DNA of 64,000 nucleotides from Fusobacterium mortiferum ATCC 9817 (GTDB lineage Bacteria; Fusobacteriota; Fusobacteriia; Fusobacteriales; Fusobacteriaceae): NCBI RefSeq assembly GCF_000158195.2, contig NZ_GL987993.1, positions 98,806 to 162,805 of the forward strand, read 5' to 3'. Shown piece by piece: positions 1 to 8,644 of this stretch (position 1 is its first letter; each line of letters starts with the position of its first letter). The notes under the pieces were generated by a model. It saw only the letters and a program-made list of their open reading frames with translations, ran no database searches and was not told where the DNA came from. The position numbers and the translations under genes were made by a program.

Positions 1-164
1 GAAGTAACGAAGTTACGACTATGATTATTTAGACGCAGATGACTGAAAGGAATCAGCGTTACCTGATATTACTATATAGTTTTGAATGTTCCATTAAATA
101 AAGAGTAACAAAGTTACGATTATATTAAATGAGACACAGATGAGTGAAAGAAATCTGTGCTACA
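1..164. repeat. Imperfect direct repeat pair upstream of the 5S gene
   Basis: Two related segments, about 1-62 and 102-164, share the order GTAAC-AAGTTACGA, then an A/T-rich linker, then AGATGA-TGAAAG-AATC, then GTTAC or GCTAC. They differ at roughly a dozen positions. They lie just upstream of the 5S gene, so they are probably part of the 23S-5S spacer and its processing stems, although the 23S gene itself is outside the window. No coding sequence is seen here. Confidence 0.6.
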
Positions 165-181
165 TTAAAAGAAGTTAATAA

Positions 182-301
182 TGCTTGGTGAGAAGAGCTA
201 CGGGGGTACACCCAGAAACATTCCGAACTTGGAAGTTAAGCCCGTAAACGCTGAAAGTACTTGGAGGGAAGCCTCCTGGGAGGATAGGAACTTGCCAAGC
301 T
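182..301 (+). rRNA. rrf: 5S ribosomal RNA
   Basis: The segment has 5S length (about 118-120 nt). Its ends pair: GCTTGG at 183-188 with CCAAGC at 295-300. The interior contains the conserved CCGAAC and GAAGTTAAG block typical of bacterial 5S loop B/helix III. The exact end nucleotides are uncertain by one or two bases. It is followed by tRNA-Gln, a usual tail of an rRNA operon. Confidence 0.93.
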
Positions 302-376
302 TTAAAAAGAAATATAAAGTCAAATAAAAAGATAAATTGACTTTTTTAAATAAATATGATAATATAAATATATTGT

Positions 377-451
377 TGGGGTGTCGCCAAGCGGTAAGGC
401 AACGGACTTTGACTCCGTCATGCGTTGGTTCGAATCCAGCCACCCCAGCCA
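377..451 (+). tRNA. tRNA-Gln (anticodon TTG)
   Basis: The acceptor stem TGGGGTG (377-383) pairs with CACCCCA (441-447), followed by discriminator G and an encoded CCA (449-451). The anticodon stem ACGGA/TCCGT closes the loop CTTTGAC, giving anticodon TTG at 409-411, which reads Gln codons CAA and CAG. The T-arm GGTTCGAATCC is canonical. Confidence 0.96.
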
Positions 452-463
452 CATAAGAATTGT

Positions 464-490
464 AACTGCCTTATTTAGGCAGTTTTTTTT
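464..490 (+). terminator. Rho-independent terminator of the 5S/tRNA unit
   Basis: The stem AACTGCC (464-470) pairs with GGCAGTT (478-484) around a TTATTTA loop and is followed by a run of T. It ends the rRNA/tRNA transcript. Confidence 0.9.
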
Positions 491-567
491 ATATAAAAAA
501 TAACTGTAGATAAAATTTGCTATATATGCTATACTTAAAAATAGAATGGAAGAGGAGAAAATACAGT

Positions 568-1005
568 ATGAAATATATAGTAATTTTAATGTTAATGTCG
601 ACTTCAATAATATTTGCTGAAACAAAATTTGAAGATTTAAATAAAGAGCACTGGGCATATAAATCAATAAATTCATTAGTTGAAAGAGGAATATTAAAAG
701 AAAATAAATATAAATTTAAGGGGAATGAAGCTCTTACAAGATATGATTTTGCTGAAAATTTAGCAAGAAGTATTGACTATATAGATTTAAAAAAAGCTAA
801 TAAAGAAGATTTAAATATACTAGAAGCTTTGATGCTTGAGTTTTCTCAAGAATTAAATAAAATAGGTTTTGATGCAAGTACTTTTAATGGAAGACTAGAT
901 AATATAAATGAAACTATTGAACTTTTGAGAGAGAGAGTAAATGAAAATGAGAAAACAATAGATGAATTAAAAAAGAGAATAGAAACTCTTGAAAATAAAA
1001 ATTAA
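568..1005 (+). CDS. Short secreted SLH-domain / coiled-coil envelope protein
   Basis: The product is 145 aa from the ATG at 568, which has a good AGGAG site (552-556); the longer in-frame start at 517 has none. It begins with a signal peptide (MKYIVILMLMSTSIIFA, cleavage near AE). An S-layer homology-like domain follows (about residues 19-65, with HWAYKSINSLVERGIL and LTRYDFA). The rest is a charged coiled coil of about 50 residues ending in LENKN. SLH domains bind peptidoglycan or its polymers. In diderms, SLH plus coiled coil often leads into a porin barrel, but none follows here. It may be a periplasmic tether or spacer. It lies 19 bp upstream of pgi, probably co-transcribed. Confidence 0.75.
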   Translation: MKYIVILMLMSTSIIFAETKFEDLNKEHWAYKSINSLVERGILKENKYKFKGNEALTRYDFAENLARSIDYIDLKKANKEDLNILEALMLEFSQELNKIGFDASTFNGRLDNINETIELLRERVNENEKTIDELKKRIETLENKN

Positions 1006-1024
1006 AATTAGGAGGGAATAGATA

Positions 1025-2377
1025 ATGAAAAAACTGTCATTTGATTATTCTAAAGCACTTGGGTATGTAAGAGAAGAAGAATTATCTTTTATGAAGGAAC
1101 AAGTTTTAACAGCTGAAAAATTTTTAAAAGAAAAAAATGGAGCTGGAAATGATTTTTTAGGTTGGATAGAATTACCAACTAACTATGATAAAGCTGAGTT
1201 TGAAAGAATTAAAGCTGCTGCAGAAAAAATAAAAAAAGATTCTGATATTCTTCTTGTTGTAGGAATAGGTGGTTCATATTTAGGAGCAAGAGCTGCAATA
1301 GATTTCTTATCTCATACTTTCTATAATAATTTACCAAAAGATAAGAGAAAAGGAACAGAGATATTCTATGTAGGAAATAATATCTCTGGAGTGTATTTAA
1401 AACACTTATTAGATATATTAGAAGGAAAAGATTACTCAATCAATGTAATCTCTAAATCAGGAACTACTACTGAACCAGCAATAGCTTTTAGAGTTCTTAA
1501 AAAACATATAGAAGAGAAATATGGAAAAGCAGAAGCTAAAAATAGAATATATGCAACTACAGATAAAGCAAAAGGAGCATTAAAGAAATTAGCTGATGAA
1601 GAAGGATATGAAACATTTGTAATTCCTGATGATGTAGGAGGAAGATTCTCTGTATTGACACCAGTTGGATTACTTCCTATAGCTTGTGCAGGAATAGACA
1701 TAGATGAGCTTATGGCAGGGGCTAGAGAGGCTCAAAATGACTATAATGCACCATTTGAAGAGAATGACTGTTACAAGTATGCTGTAATTAGAAATATTTT
1801 AAATAGAAAAGGTAAAAATATTGAGATGTTAATAAACTATGAACCAAGATTACACTATTTTGGTGAGTGGTGGAAACAACTATTTGGAGAATCTGAAGGT
1901 AAAGATGGAAAAGGATTATTCCCAGCAGCAGCAGATTTTTCAACTGATTTACACTCAATGGGACAATATATTCAAGATGGAAGAAGAGAGTTATTTGAAA
2001 CAGCAGTATTAATAGGAGAGCCTGAAGCTGATATAACAATAGAAGCTGAAGAAGTAGATTTAGATGGATTAAACTATCTAGCAGGAAAAGGAATGGATTT
2101 TGTAAATAAGAAAGCTGCTCAAGGAACATTACTTGCTCATGTTGATGGTGGAGTACCTAACTTAGTAGTAAATGTCCCAGAAGCTACTCCATTCCATTTA
2201 GGATACTTATTCTATTTCTTTGAAAAAGCTTGTGGAATGAGTGGATATATTCTTGGAGTAAATCCTTTTAATCAACCAGGTGTAGAGTCATATAAAGCTA
2301 ATATGTTTGCATTACTTGGTAAAAAAGGATATGAAAAAGAAGCTGAAATATTAAATAAAAGATTAGAGAATAAATAA
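1025..2377 (+). CDS. pgi: Glucose-6-phosphate isomerase
   Basis: This cytoplasmic glycolytic enzyme interconverts glucose-6-phosphate and fructose-6-phosphate. The 450-aa protein is the short, Firmicutes-type Pgi. Sugar-phosphate binding motifs are visible: [12 protein letters not shown] (80-91) and SKSGTTTEP (143-151). The active-site segment [10 protein letters not shown] lies near residue 290 and a C-terminal [12 protein letters not shown] near residue 415. The start has an AGGAGGG site at 1011-1017. The gene follows the SLH protein gene closely and ends in a strong terminator. Confidence 0.97.
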   Translation: MKKLSFDYSKALGYVREEELSFMKEQVLTAEKFLKEKNGAGNDFLGWIELPTNYDKAEFERIKAAAEKIKKDSDILLVVGIGGSYLGARAAIDFLSHTFYNNLPKDKRKGTEIFYVGNNISGVYLKHLLDILEGKDYSINVISKSGTTTEPAIAFRVLKKHIEEKYGKAEAKNRIYATTDKAKGALKKLADEEGYETFVIPDDVGGRFSVLTPVGLLPIACAGIDIDELMAGAREAQNDYNAPFEENDCYKYAVIRNILNRKGKNIEMLINYEPRLHYFGEWWKQLFGESEGKDGKGLFPAAADFSTDLHSMGQYIQDGRRELFETAVLIGEPEADITIEAEEVDLDGLNYLAGKGMDFVNKKAAQGTLLAHVDGGVPNLVVNVPEATPFHLGYLFYFFEKACGMSGYILGVNPFNQPGVESYKANMFALLGKKGYEKEAEILNKRLENK

Positions 2378-2398
2378 CTTTTATATATTTAAAGCTTA

Positions 2399-2426
2399 GA
2401 AGTGAGTTTTTTAACTCACTTCTTTT
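2399..2426 (+). terminator. Rho-independent terminator after pgi
   Basis: A 10-bp stem, GAAGTGAGTT (2399-2408) with AACTCACTTC (2413-2422), is followed by TTTTA. Confidence 0.88.
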
Positions 2427-2460
2427 ATCATAAATATTTATTAAATAAAAAGGAGAAATA

Positions 2461-2862
2461 ATGAAATTTATAGAAGAATTTAAAAAATTTGCATTACGTG
2501 GAAATGTACTAGATATGGCAGTAGGAGTTATAGTAGGAGGAGCTTTTAGTAAGATTGTATCAAGTATGGTAAATGATATGATTATGCCTATAATAGGAGT
2601 TTTTACAGGAAAAATTAATATCTCATCTTTGAGTTTAAAATTACCATCTAGTATAGCTGGTGGAGATTCTGTAGTTATAAAATATGGACAATTTTTACAG
2701 AATGTTTTAGACTTTACAATAATTTGTTTATGTGTATTTTTTATGATTAAACTAGTAAATAAATTAATAAAGAAACATGAAGATAGTAAACCAACTCCAA
2801 AACCAACAAATGAAGAGCTATTATTAAGAGAAATTAGAGATATTTTAAAAAATAAAAACTAG
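2461..2862 (+). CDS. mscL: Large-conductance mechanosensitive channel MscL
   Basis: A homopentameric inner-membrane channel that opens under membrane tension to release solutes during hypo-osmotic shock. The 133-aa protein has the MscL hallmark N-terminus, with FKKFALRGNVLDMAVGVI then GGAFSKIV (residues 7-34). TM1 covers about 15-45, TM2 about 75-100, and a charged cytoplasmic helix closes the protein (RDILKNKN). The start has an AAGGAG site (2450-2455). It is a single-gene unit between pgi and the convergent adenine deaminase. Confidence 0.96.
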   Translation: MKFIEEFKKFALRGNVLDMAVGVIVGGAFSKIVSSMVNDMIMPIIGVFTGKINISSLSLKLPSSIAGGDSVVIKYGQFLQNVLDFTIICLCVFFMIKLVNKLIKKHEDSKPTPKPTNEELLLREIRDILKNKN

Positions 2863-2881
2863 TGAGAAATTTCTCACTAGT
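2858..2881. terminator. Bidirectional palindromic terminator between mscL and ade
   Basis: A perfect 24-bp palindrome, arms ACTAGTGAGAAA and TTTCTCACTAGT, contains the stop codons of both convergent genes (TAG at 2860-2862 plus strand; TAG at 2877-2879 minus strand). Upstream A-runs give a U-tract on the minus-strand transcript, so it should terminate ade best. Confidence 0.75.
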
Positions 2882-4592
2882 CTATAATAAGATTAACTAT
2901 TTTTCCCTGATTAACATCTATTAATCCTTTATCAGTAATTTTTAAAGCTGGAGAAACTGGGAGTGAAAGAGTACATAATGACATAATAGGATTATAGTGT
3001 TTATATCCTAATTGTGACATTTTTTCTCTAAGTATTTCTACCTCTTTTCCAAGCTCTTGTACTGTTTTTTCAGAGAGGATACCAGCTACAGGTAAAGGAA
3101 CTTCAGCTAAGATTTCTTCATTTTCTACACAACAAATTCCTCCTTGTAGCTCTATAATTCTATTAATAGTTTTAGTCATATCTTTGATATTTTTTCCAAT
3201 AACCATAAGATTATGATGGTCATGAGCATATGTAGTTGCAATAGCTCCGTTTTTTATACAATCTCCAGTAACTAATCCAAAACCAATATTTCCATTTTTT
3301 CCATGTCTTTCAAAAACTGCAATTAACATATATGGAGAATTTTCCCAATCTAGATAACCATTTTTAACATTTAGCTTTTCTATTATTTCTGTTGTTCTTG
3401 TACTTCCATCAATTACTTTTATAATACGACAATTTACTTCATTCTCTTTATTATTTACGGGAATTTGAAAAATATCTTCATTGATTTTTTCTACTCTAAC
3501 ACTTTGGTAAAACTCTTCTGGAAATTTATAATCAGTGGGAATATATTTTGCTTCAGAATTAATATTATATACCTCTTTACCATCTATAAATGTTTGAGTA
3601 ATATGAAGGTTTTTTAAGTTATCAATTAACAGAAAATCTGCTTTTTTACCTGGTGCAATAACTCCTCTATCGTGCAGATTCATTCTTCTAGCTGGAGTAA
3701 AAGTAGCACAATAAATAGCATTCTCTATATTAATACCTGCTTGAATAGCTTTTTTAATGACGACGTTAAGATGTCCTTTGTGCAAAAAAGTATCAGGCAT
3801 AGTATCATCAGTAACAAAAGCAAAATGTTCATATAGATTATTTTCTTTAATATAGTTTATTAATTCTGAGGATATGGATTTTGCTTGTAACTCCATAAAC
3901 ATTCCATTTTCAAATCTTTGAACAAACTCTTCAAAAGTATGTTCTGTATGGTCACCATTAATTCCTAAGTATAAGAATTTAGCTAAATCTAAGTCTAAGA
4001 GTTTAGGACAATGTCCCTCAATAGCATATTGAGGTTTATTTTTCTTGACATACTCTATAAATTTACAGATATCTAAAGAGTTATCAACAATAACTTTTCT
4101 ATAATTCATAATTTCTCCAATACAGATAACTTTTGGATTAGAAGTTAAATTTTTCATTTCTTCAAAGTCTAAAATAGCTCCAGTTGTTTCTAAATCAGGA
4201 GAAGTAGAAGGAACACTACTAGGAATACCATAAAAAATAGAAGTATTAATACTATTTTCAGCAGCAATCATAGCTTCTATTCCTTTTTTACCAAATACAT
4301 TGGCAATTTCATGAGGTTCTGCAACAATAGTTGTTACTCCATTTTTAGAAAGATGATGGCAAAAAGGTGCAGGTGTCATCATAGAACTTTCTATATGCAT
4401 ATGGATATCTATAAATCCTGGAATCATATATTGATTTTTTCCATCAATAGTAGAGCTAGCCTCAAATTCTATATTTTTATTATTGTCTATATACAAAAAT
4501 TTATTATTTAAAATTGCTACATTACCATCTTTAAATTTTTTTAAATAAGAATTAAAGACTTTTACATTTTTTACTAATAAATCAACTTTCAT
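2877..4592 (-). CDS. ade: Adenine deaminase
   Basis: Converts adenine to hypoxanthine and ammonia in purine salvage. The 571-aa length matches bacterial AdeC/Ade of the amidohydrolase superfamily. Metal-binding motifs are visible: HMHIESS (64-70), AEPHEI (91-96), EGHCP near 193 and TDDTMPD near 262. The C-terminal domain carries AHDHHNLMVIG, typical of this family. The start ATG at 4592 has a TAGGAG site. It lies 10 bp downstream of a purine permease gene on the same strand, so uptake and deamination are probably co-expressed. Confidence 0.95.
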   Translation of the reverse strand: MKVDLLVKNVKVFNSYLKKFKDGNVAILNNKFLYIDNNKNIEFEASSTIDGKNQYMIPGFIDIHMHIESSMMTPAPFCHHLSKNGVTTIVAEPHEIANVFGKKGIEAMIAAENSINTSIFYGIPSSVPSTSPDLETTGAILDFEEMKNLTSNPKVICIGEIMNYRKVIVDNSLDICKFIEYVKKNKPQYAIEGHCPKLLDLDLAKFLYLGINGDHTEHTFEEFVQRFENGMFMELQAKSISSELINYIKENNLYEHFAFVTDDTMPDTFLHKGHLNVVIKKAIQAGINIENAIYCATFTPARRMNLHDRGVIAPGKKADFLLIDNLKNLHITQTFIDGKEVYNINSEAKYIPTDYKFPEEFYQSVRVEKINEDIFQIPVNNKENEVNCRIIKVIDGSTRTTEIIEKLNVKNGYLDWENSPYMLIAVFERHGKNGNIGFGLVTGDCIKNGAIATTYAHDHHNLMVIGKNIKDMTKTINRIIELQGGICCVENEEILAEVPLPVAGILSEKTVQELGKEVEILREKMSQLGYKHYNPIMSLCTLSLPVSPALKITDKGLIDVNQGKIVNLIID

Positions 4593-4602
4593 ATAAAAAC
4601 TC

Positions 4603-5910
4603 CTACATAGTTAAAGTATAGAAATAATAACAAAGGACAGCTGCAAAAGGATACATTGTTAGAGGCAATTCTTTATGTTTACCACTTGCTATTTTTAAAA
4701 TAACATAGACAATTATTGCTGCTGCAATACCATTAGCAACGTTATTTGTAAAAATTGTTAAGGCAACAGATAAAAATGCAGGAACACATTCAGTAGTATC
4801 TTCATAATTTATATTTTTCATTCCACTCAACATTTTTACTCCCATAAGAATAAGAGTAGGAGCAGTAGCAGCAGAAGGAATCATAAGGGCTAAAGGTGTT
4901 ATTAAAAACATAAGAATAAAAATAAAAGAAGTAGCTACAGCTGTTAATCCTGTTTTTCCACCAGCTTCTACTCCAGAAGCAGATTCTAAGTATGTAGTCA
5001 TACAAGGCATACAAAATAGACTACCTAAAACAGTAGATATAGAATCTACATAGAAGCATTTTTCTATACCAGGTAAATTTCCATTTTTATCAAGTAGACC
5101 AGCTTTTGCACCAACCCCTATAACAGTTCCAAATGTTGAGAAAAAGTCAGGAATAAATAAAGCAAATAGAAAAGGTAAGTATTTTATATTTAATGCTCCC
5201 ATAACATCTATATTAAAAATCATATCTGTAGGATTTCCAGGGGCTGCTAAAAAAGAAGTAGGGATTTTAGTAACTCCCATAGGTATTCCTATTAATGTAG
5301 TCAAGATAATGGCAAGAATAACTCCACCCTTTACTTTTCTAACTTCTAAAATAAGTAAAATTATTAAACCAATAATAGCTAATATAGCAGTAGGAGTTGT
5401 TAAATCTCCAAAACCAAGAACATTTTTTTTAGCATTAGCTATAATTATTCCAGCATTTCTAAAACCTAATAATGAAATAAAAAGCCCAATACCAGCACTA
5501 ATAGAGATCTTAATACTTAGTGGAATTAATTTTACGATTATATCTCTAAGTCCAATAAATGAGATAATAACAAATAGAAGTCCTTCCCAGAAAATAACTC
5601 CAGAAGCAACAGCAGGAGATATTCCCTCACCAATAATCATAGAAATAGAATAAACTGCTACACTTCCAAGTCCAGGTCCTAAAACAAAAGGTCTATTAGT
5701 AACTATTCCCATAGCAATAGAGGTAATAGCACATAATATAATAACCATTGTTAAAACTCCTGATTTACCAAACCCAGCTGAGCTCATTATAGAAGGAACA
5801 GTAGCTAATACATAAGCCATAGTAGCAAATGTAGTTAGTCCTGCTATTAATTCTGTTTTAATATCAGTTCCATTTTCCTTTAATTTAAATTGTTTTTCTA
5901 AAAAATTCAT
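4603..5910 (-). CDS. NCS2-family purine permease (adenine/hypoxanthine/guanine)
   Basis: A 435-aa inner-membrane protein with about 12 hydrophobic segments, of the AzgA/PbuG-like NCS2 branch. Family motifs include GPGLGSVAVY near residue 78 and FFSTFGTVIGVGAKAG near residue 255. I chose the ATG at 5910 because GAGGAGG stands just upstream; the upstream extension to 5988 runs back through the promoter. It is co-transcribed with ade, so adenine is the likeliest substrate, but hypoxanthine or guanine are possible. A consensus promoter and a CRP-like palindrome precede it. Confidence 0.9.
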   Translation of the reverse strand: MNFLEKQFKLKENGTDIKTELIAGLTTFATMAYVLATVPSIMSSAGFGKSGVLTMVIILCAITSIAMGIVTNRPFVLGPGLGSVAVYSISMIIGEGISPAVASGVIFWEGLLFVIISFIGLRDIIVKLIPLSIKISISAGIGLFISLLGFRNAGIIIANAKKNVLGFGDLTTPTAILAIIGLIILLILEVRKVKGGVILAIILTTLIGIPMGVTKIPTSFLAAPGNPTDMIFNIDVMGALNIKYLPFLFALFIPDFFSTFGTVIGVGAKAGLLDKNGNLPGIEKCFYVDSISTVLGSLFCMPCMTTYLESASGVEAGGKTGLTAVATSFIFILMFLITPLALMIPSAATAPTLILMGVKMLSGMKNINYEDTTECVPAFLSVALTIFTNNVANGIAAAIIVYVILKIASGKHKELPLTMYPFAAVLCYYFYTLTM

Positions 5911-5950
5911 GTTAATAATAAATCCTCCTCTTAAATATATTTGAAATATC

Positions 5951-5989
5951 ATTATAACATATTTCGAATAAAATGTGAACAATATCACA
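5951..5989 (-). promoter_or_regulatory. Promoter of permease-ade operon with CRP-like palindrome
   Basis: On the minus strand, -35 TTCACA (5974-5979) and -10 TATAAT (5951-5956) are 17 bp apart. The -35 overlaps a perfect dyad, TGTGA-N6-TCACA (5974-5989), the half-site pattern recognised by CRP/FNR-family regulators. Overlap with -35 would fit repression of this operon or activation of the divergent MATE gene. The promoter is visible; regulator identity is inference. Confidence 0.7.
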
Positions 5990-6097
5990 TAATAATTAAA
6001 GATACTGTAAATTTATTTTTAATTAAACCTATTTTTCTTTTATTTTTTAGGACTTTGTGTTAAAATTATTTGTAAAATATTTTTGGAGATGAGAAAA

Positions 6098-7462
6098 ATG
6101 ACAAATAATACTGCAGAAAAATTAGAGAAGTTACCATTAAGAAAATTATTTTTAGTAATGGCAGTACCATCAGTACTAGCTCAATTAATAAATGTATTAT
6201 ACAATATTGTAGATAGGATATATATAGGTCATATAAAAGAGGTAGGTTCTTTAGCACTTACAGGGGTAGGTGTGACATTTCCAATAATAATGGTGGTTTC
6301 CGCTTTTAGTGCTTTTGCTGGACAGGGAGGTGCACCCTTAGCTTCTATTGAATTAGGAGCTAAAAATTATAAAAAAGCAGAGAAAATATTAGGGAATAGT
6401 ACTGCTTTATTAATAGTATTTGCAATAGTATTAACTATATTTTTTCAAATTTTTAAAACTCCATTATTATATGCTTTTGGAGCTAGTGATAATGTTATAA
6501 AATATGCTCACGACTATATAGGATTATATTTATATGGAACGATTTTTGTTATGTTATCTTTAGGACTTAATACTTTTATTAGTGGACAGGGAAATGCAAA
6601 AGTAGCTATGTTATCAGTTTTAATAGGAGCAGTTACTAATATTATTTTAGATCCTATCTTTATATTTGTATTGGGAATGGGAGTAAAGGGAGCAGCATTA
6701 GCTACTGTTATTTCACAAGCTTTAAGTGCAATTTGGGTTGTATACTTTCTTTTATCTAAGAAAAGTGTAATAAAGATAAAAATAGAAAATTTAAATCTAG
6801 AGAAAGAGATTTTAAAAAAGACAGGAGCATTAGGAATATCTCCTTTTATTATGCAAAGTACAGAGAGTTTAGTTTTATTAACTTTAAACTCAGGATTACA
6901 AAAGTATGGTGGAGATATATATGTAGGTTCAATGTCTATATTAACAAGTGTACTACAACTAATAACAGTACCAGTTTCAGGTATAACTCAAGGTATTCAA
7001 CCTGTAATAAGTTATAATTTTGGAGCTGGTAATAGAAAAAGAGTTTTACAAACTTTTAAAGGAATGTTAGGAGTATGTTTAACAGTAACAATTATGATGG
7101 GAGGAATAGGAGTAATTTTTCCAGAGATATATGTAGGTATTTTTACTGATTCAAAAGAATTATTTGATTTAACTTCTAAATTTATGCCAATTTTTGTATT
7201 GGGAATGGTAATCTTTGGAATACAACAAGCTATTCAAGGAACTTTTTTAGCTTTAGGACAAGCTAAATATTCTATATTTATAGCTTTATTGAGAAAAGTT
7301 ATTTTATTGGTTCCTTTAGCAGTTATTCTACCAATTTTTATGGGAGTAAAGGGAATATATTATGCTGAACCAATAGCTGATATCACTTCAGTAAGTATAG
7401 CAAGTATAACTTTTCTTTTAACATATAAAAAAATATTAAAAAGTAGAGGAATGAAAAAATGA
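6098..7462 (+). CDS. MATE-family multidrug/cation efflux transporter
   Basis: A 454-aa inner-membrane protein with about 12 TM segments in two homologous halves, typical of MATE exporters that expel drugs or toxic organic cations using Na+ or H+. Motifs of the family include VPSVLAQLINVLYNIVDRIY at the first helix, GQGGAPLASI near 80, and QPVISYNFGAGN near 308. The ATG at 6098 has GGAG nine bases upstream; TTG 6083 and ATG 6089 overlap that site and are less likely. It diverges from the purine operon. Substrate is not predictable. Confidence 0.9.
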   Translation: MTNNTAEKLEKLPLRKLFLVMAVPSVLAQLINVLYNIVDRIYIGHIKEVGSLALTGVGVTFPIIMVVSAFSAFAGQGGAPLASIELGAKNYKKAEKILGNSTALLIVFAIVLTIFFQIFKTPLLYAFGASDNVIKYAHDYIGLYLYGTIFVMLSLGLNTFISGQGNAKVAMLSVLIGAVTNIILDPIFIFVLGMGVKGAALATVISQALSAIWVVYFLLSKKSVIKIKIENLNLEKEILKKTGALGISPFIMQSTESLVLLTLNSGLQKYGGDIYVGSMSILTSVLQLITVPVSGITQGIQPVISYNFGAGNRKRVLQTFKGMLGVCLTVTIMMGGIGVIFPEIYVGIFTDSKELFDLTSKFMPIFVLGMVIFGIQQAIQGTFLALGQAKYSIFIALLRKVILLVPLAVILPIFMGVKGIYYAEPIADITSVSIASITFLLTYKKILKSRGMKK

Positions 7463-7494
7463 GGGCTATTTATAGCCCTCAAAATTTATTTTTA
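7461..7494. terminator. Terminator between convergent MATE and M20 genes
   Basis: The stem GAGGGCTA (7461-7468) pairs with TAGCCCTC (7473-7480) around TTTA, and a T-rich tract follows. The hairpin begins inside the MATE stop codon. Confidence 0.8.
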
Positions 7495-7509
7495 TTATCT
7501 ATATATTAG

Positions 7510-8625
7510 TTAGATAATTTTTCTATCTATCATTTTTCTAACTACACTCTTAGCAAGGTTTATTCTTTCCTCAACAGTTGATATATCTAGATATTCATTT
7601 TTACTGTGAGCTTCTCCTCCAACAGGACCAACAGCATCTACTACTCCAACTCCTAAAATACCTAAGAAGTTTCCATCAGAACAGCCACCAGCAACTTCCC
7701 AATCATATCTTATACCCATCTCTTTTTTACTTTCATCAAATAAATCACGAAGAAGAGCAGATTTATTATTAAGTACTAATGGAGGTCTATATCCGATCTC
7801 CTTGATTTTAACTTTTATTCCTTCTACCTTAGGATTCTCTTGAAGTTTTTTCATAGTCTCTCTAATTGTTTCAAAGAATTCTACTTGATGAGACCTTCCT
7901 TCAAATTTAAAACAAGCATAATCAGGGACAATATTAACTCCAGATCCACCTTCTATAAGTCCGACGTTTAAAGAATTTTTAATATCCCAGTTATGAAGTT
8001 TAGAAATCTCTCCGACCCAATGAGCAGCTTCTACAATAGCATTGACTCCTTCTTGAGGATAGTTTCCAGCATGAGATGCTTTACCAAAAAATTCTACTTG
8101 ATATTTAACAAGCCCTTTTCTTTCTATAACAGCATTTCCATTTTTACGTGCTGGTTCAAATATCATTGCATATTTTGCCTTTGCCCCAATTTTTTCAATT
8201 ATAGGTCTAGAGTGTATAGAGCTTATCTCTTCATCAGTATTCATCACAAGAGCTATTGTTATATCTTCATCTTTAAACTCTTTAGCAACTTCAACCATTG
8301 ATAAAACACCAGATTTCATATCATATACCCCAGCTCCAGTTGCTATATTTCCTTCTAATTTATATGACCAAGTTGGAACAGTTCCTCTTAGGAAAACAGT
8401 ATCATTATGACCTAAAAACATTAAATCAACATCTTCAGAATCTCTATTTTTTGCAACTAAAATGGGATTTTTTCCATCATTTTGAGGATAAACTTCAACA
8501 ATCCAATCCTTTTCTAATTCTTTTTTAAATATTTCAGTAACTTCTTGTACTCCTTCAGGAACATTACTTCCACAATCAATATTAACAAGTCTTTCTAAAT
8601 CTATTAAAAATTTTTTCATATCCAT
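7510..8625 (-). CDS. M20-family metallopeptidase (carboxypeptidase G2-like)
   Basis: A 371-aa cytoplasmic zinc hydrolase of the ArgE/DapE/CPG2 family. Metal ligands are recognisable: GHNDT (H73), YDMKSG (D102), NTDEE (residues 130-133, catalytic Glu) and AHSKNE near residue 345. Members cleave C-terminal glutamate, dipeptides, or acyl groups from amino acids; the substrate cannot be read from sequence. The ATG at 8625 follows AGGGGGAAAA. It is the last gene downstream of the DcuC-like carrier (19-bp gap), so its substrate may enter through that carrier. Confidence 0.85.
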   Translation of the reverse strand: MDMKKFLIDLERLVNIDCGSNVPEGVQEVTEIFKKELEKDWIVEVYPQNDGKNPILVAKNRDSEDVDLMFLGHNDTVFLRGTVPTWSYKLEGNIATGAGVYDMKSGVLSMVEVAKEFKDEDITIALVMNTDEEISSIHSRPIIEKIGAKAKYAMIFEPARKNGNAVIERKGLVKYQVEFFGKASHAGNYPQEGVNAIVEAAHWVGEISKLHNWDIKNSLNVGLIEGGSGVNIVPDYACFKFEGRSHQVEFFETIRETMKKLQENPKVEGIKVKIKEIGYRPPLVLNNKSALLRDLFDESKKEMGIRYDWEVAGGCSDGNFLGILGVGVVDAVGPVGGEAHSKNEYLDISTVEERINLAKSVVRKMIDRKII

Positions 8626-8644
8626 ATATTTTTCCCCCTAAATA

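Noticed and set aside
198-676. Minus-strand open frames across 5S, tRNA-Gln and the next gene
   Set aside because: They are antisense to clear RNA genes and a coding gene; no ribosome-binding site or family match.
5911-6082. Purine riboswitch before the permease
   Set aside because: The leader is only about 40 nt after the predicted start site; no conserved purine aptamer stems are seen.
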